Positions 61,470 through 64,000 of a DNA stretch of 64,000 bases are shown here, in pieces. The translations under genes and the position numbers were made by a program. Numbering within the stretch: position 1 is the stretch's first letter; the number at the start of each line of letters is the position of its first letter. The notes below the pieces were generated by a model, which saw nothing but the letters and a program-made list of their open reading frames with translations, was not told the origin of the DNA and made no database searches. Source of the DNA: Auriscalpium vulgare (lineage: Eukaryota > Basidiomycota > Agaricomycetes > Russulales > Auriscalpiaceae); assembly GCA_019915015.1 (NCBI GenBank), contig JAHBBC010000020.1, forward strand, positions 868,001 to 932,000, in the 5' to 3' direction.

Positions 61470-62060
61470 TGGCACCGTACAGCCTGCGAAGCACTGCGTC
61501 AGATGCCGACGGTTCCTGCGCCAAAACTTACGAGACAGTTACGAATGATTGCCTACCAGGTCTTAGGCACGCAGTTGTGGTAGCGCCAGCGACGTGCTTC
61601 CAGCTCGCCATGTGTCCGCACAGGCACAATACGTGGCAGTCGCACTATCTTGTTCCTTGCTCACAGAACAACAAGGCCTACTACATCATTCTTTTGATGA
61701 GGGAAAATATTGGGATCGTGGCATCAAAGTTCACCGCATGTGAGGAAGTTCGGATGGAGGGCCCCGCGAGACTTTCTCTGTCGAGTGCCGAAGACCCAGC
61801 ATTTGTTGATCTTGGATACAGAGCGGCAACACAAAATCGGCTATAAAGCCAGCGATTCTTTCATCAGATGCGCCCGAGTGAATGCTAAATGACAGCACAC
61901 CGAGGCGGCAAGCACCGAGGAAGAAGCGTTGTCGCGCGTTCCATGTACGACAGCCCAGCGCTCACGAGCGGAAATTTGGGCAGCCCGTTGCGATTTTGTG
62001 GGCCGAACGACATGTTGAGCCCTCTATATGAGAGGGTACACGACTAGTGCCTGGACATGG
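61470..62060 (-). pseudogene. Decayed alpha/beta hydrolase fragment, copy b
   Basis: Second remnant, recognised by DNA match to copy a (for example TCTCTGTCGAGTGCCGAAGA at both places, and the GTGGGCCGAACGACATGTTG block near 62000). It is shorter, lacks the N-terminal piece, and carries no open frame of useful length. It marks the outer end of the second tandem unit. Confidence 0.55.
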
Positions 62061-62406
62061 TGTGTGACATCGAAGGGCTCACCACATATGAGGAGCTCCT
62101 GATATTGGAGCGCCGCCGCGGGAGGACGGCATCGAACGTTGTCCTTGTAGAAGGTGTGGTTCACAAGGTTCCTTTATCAGTCGCCCGAGATCGCCGGTTG
62201 TCAGAGCCAGTCTCGACATCGAGCAGCTGCATCGACGAGCGGAAGAGATAACTACGACTCAACTTCTTCTGTCAGCCTGGCATGAGTGATAACCGACCGC
62301 AGCGAAAATTAGGATGCTGGTATAAAGATCTCGAAAGCACATGTTATACAGTTCTAGGGCATACCAATCTGAGTCTGTGGATGTCTAGGAATCAATCGCG
62401 GATGTT

Positions 62407-63691
62407 TCAGAGCTTGGCAGTCTGCTCTGACGAGAGGTGGGCTTCAGCCCAAGTGATGAGCTCGTCTTGGAACTTTTCCTTGACGCCGTTATTCTCGTTG
62501 TGGAGCTCATGGTATCCTCCCTGCACACGATGGCGGATATGTGAAATGAATCCCGTGTGGCCGTGGAACAGTGTGGCGCATACCTCATACAGCGATAACT
62601 TCTTGTCGGCTATCTGAACCTTCTCGATGAAGGCCTGTGACGCCTTTGAGGAAGTGACCTGAGGGCCGAGGTCAATGCTCATCCATACGTTTGAAAGGCG
62701 TTTCATGACTGCACTTACGTGATCTTCAGTGCCGTGTATGATTAGGAGCTGATTGAGGCGTTAGCAAACGGCGCCAAGCATACAATGATACATGCTCGAC
62801 TCATACCGGCAGCGGCTGAGGCCAATTCTTGTAGCCTTCGTTTAAAAGGGTTTCACCCTGCAAATGAGGCGCGTTAGCACTGTCCGAGATCCATCCTAGC
62901 GGAGCTATACATACGCGGTTGAGCATATCGTTCACGGCACGCAAAGACGCCCCTTGATGAATCAAAGGGTCCACCTTGTTCTCCGCCACAATCGCTTGGT
63001 CGTGCGTTAACCACTACATTGTCGTCCACGTGAGTAAGTAACATGGACGTCATGACGCGCCTCGAACGCACCTTGGGGTCGACGCCGGCGGGGATGGTCA
63101 AGTTCGGTGTGAGCGCCGTCGCGCGACTTCCGATCCAGCGCACAAGCCCTAACGGAGGATCAGAGAGGCGGAGCAGCGGGCTTGAGCCTATGACGCCCGC
63201 AAGAGACGAGACCAGCTCCTTGGAAGGCGGCTCCGAGGAGCGCGTCACGAAGGACAGAGCGATGCCTCCGCCCTACACCCAAGGTCAACGAAGCACACGC
63301 AGGAACGAAGGGTGTGCCATACCATGGAGTGGCCCATGAGGAAAATGGGCAATCCGGCGTGCGTCGCCTTGACATGGCGCAGCGCCCACTCGACGTCCCC
63401 TATCTGGTCCTTGTCCCCTGTGCGACCGTACACGCTCGCGCTCTTCCCCTTCCCATCGGGCGTGACGAGCGACGTGCGCCCGAAGCCGCGTTGGTCGAAT
63501 GTGAACACGACGAAGCCACGCGCAGCCCACGTTTCGTGCGCCCAAGTGTAGCGCCCGACGTGCTCGATGAAGCCGTGTATGAACACGACGACACCGCGCG
63601 GGGCGGTCTTCGGCGCGTAGGTGCGCGTGTAGAACTTGAAGGCAGTGGAGGGGCCCTCGAGCCAAGCTTCAGTGTAAGTTTGTTCGGACAT
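62407..63691 (-). CDS. Monoacylglycerol-lipase-like alpha/beta hydrolase
   Basis: Serine hydrolase of the MAGL/Yju3 type (Hydrolase_4), releasing a fatty acid from monoacylglycerol, typically at lipid droplets or membranes. It starts MSEQTYTEAWLEGPSTAFKF. Core motifs: VVFIHGFIEHVGRYTWAHE (oxyanion region), TFDQRGFGRTS, FLMGHSM-GGGIALSF (nucleophile Ser; an intron follows Met), LLIIHGTEDHVTSSKAS (catalytic Asp) and GGYHELHNENNGVKEKFQ (catalytic His). It ends LSSEQTAKL. About five short introns and roughly 310 residues, normal for the family. Triad and oxyanion motifs are complete, so an active enzyme is expected. It flanks the duplicated AFR block but shows no sign of being part of it. Confidence 0.85.
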
Positions 63692-63924
63692 GGTGGCAGC
63701 TTGGCAAAATGGCAAGCCCTCCGAGTCGGCGAAGACGGGCGTCGGCGTCACGTGGTCGCTAGCCAACCAGCATATGAACGGTCAAAACAATGGCACCTAA
63801 AGTTAGTTTTCCCCAAAAGTTGGTTCGACTGCAACTAGAAAGTCTAAACTACACTGATGTAGGTGGAGAGCAAGGTGGACATGCCCTGGCAAAAATATGA
63901 TTTGATCATGATATCAGATTACAC

Positions 63925-64000
63925 CGGCATTAATGGGGTAGTGGTAACCTGGGTCGTTGCCAAGCATCGGGGATTTCAAACCCTCGATTGCATAATGTCG
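63925..64000 (+). other. tRNA-like sequence, possibly degenerate or SINE-derived
   Basis: A 76-nt stretch at the window edge with an outer stem CGGCATTA/TAATGTCG, a D-arm-like GTAGTGGTAAC, and a T-arm-like GGGGATTTCAAACCC. The inner arms cannot be folded into a regular cloverleaf, so it is not called a tRNA gene. Confidence 0.2.

Noticed and set aside
63925..64000. A regular tRNA gene.
   Set aside because: The outer stem pairs, but anticodon and T arms do not align with it at the required distances.

Overview
The window is nuclear DNA of a filamentous basidiomycete, most likely a wood-inhabiting member of the Agaricomycetes. The evidence is short GT-AG introns of about 45-60 nt in almost every gene, several gene families typical of that class (adenylate-forming reductases, a FunK1-like kinase-fold protein, seven-helix membrane proteins, a GH12 endoglucanase), a decayed class II (lignin-type) peroxidase, and transposon proteins (Ulp1-hAT, RecQ helicase, DUF6589) common there. 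No species is claimed. Gene coordinates run from start to stop codon and include introns.

Layout. 0-21 kb: the 3' part of adenylate-forming reductase 1 (AFR1, +), an F-box relic, a vacuolar-type amino-acid transporter, a palindromic foldback element, a kinase-fold gene, a small unknown gene, a class II peroxidase relic, mitochondrial Hsp70 with a perfect heat-shock element upstream, and AFR2 (+), which has an apparent frameshift. 21-30 kb: a C2H2 zinc-finger gene, a single-pass membrane protein, a 2.5 kb stretch without a recognisable gene, a MATE transporter and a secreted GH12 enzyme. 30-34 kb: a long alpha/beta hydrolase. 34-47.7 kb: a nested transposon block. 47.7-62 kb: two tandem copies of a unit AFR / seven-helix membrane protein / decayed hydrolase fragment (AFR3 and AFR4, all on -). 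62-64 kb: a monoacylglycerol-lipase-like gene and a tRNA-like sequence at the edge.

The transposon block is the most remarkable part. A 7.45 kb element (40250-47704) carries two divergent genes, a RecQ-like helicase and a DUF6589 protein. It has about 260 bp imperfect terminal inverted repeats and a 9-10 bp target-site duplication. At each end, about 10 nt from the tip, sits a perfect 16 bp stem. The two stems differ in sequence between the ends but remain perfectly paired within each end. The element is inserted in the 5' part of an Ulp1-protease/hAT-transposase gene. Its left end plus part of the helicase gene is then duplicated head-to-tail (1826/1827 bp, one homopolymer difference seen).

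Functionally, the four AFR genes, the MATE exporter, the amino-acid transporter and the hydrolases could form a loose specialised-metabolism neighbourhood in which acids are reduced to aldehydes, but the sequence alone does not prove co-regulation. The AFR/7TM/hydrolase unit has clearly grown by tandem duplication.
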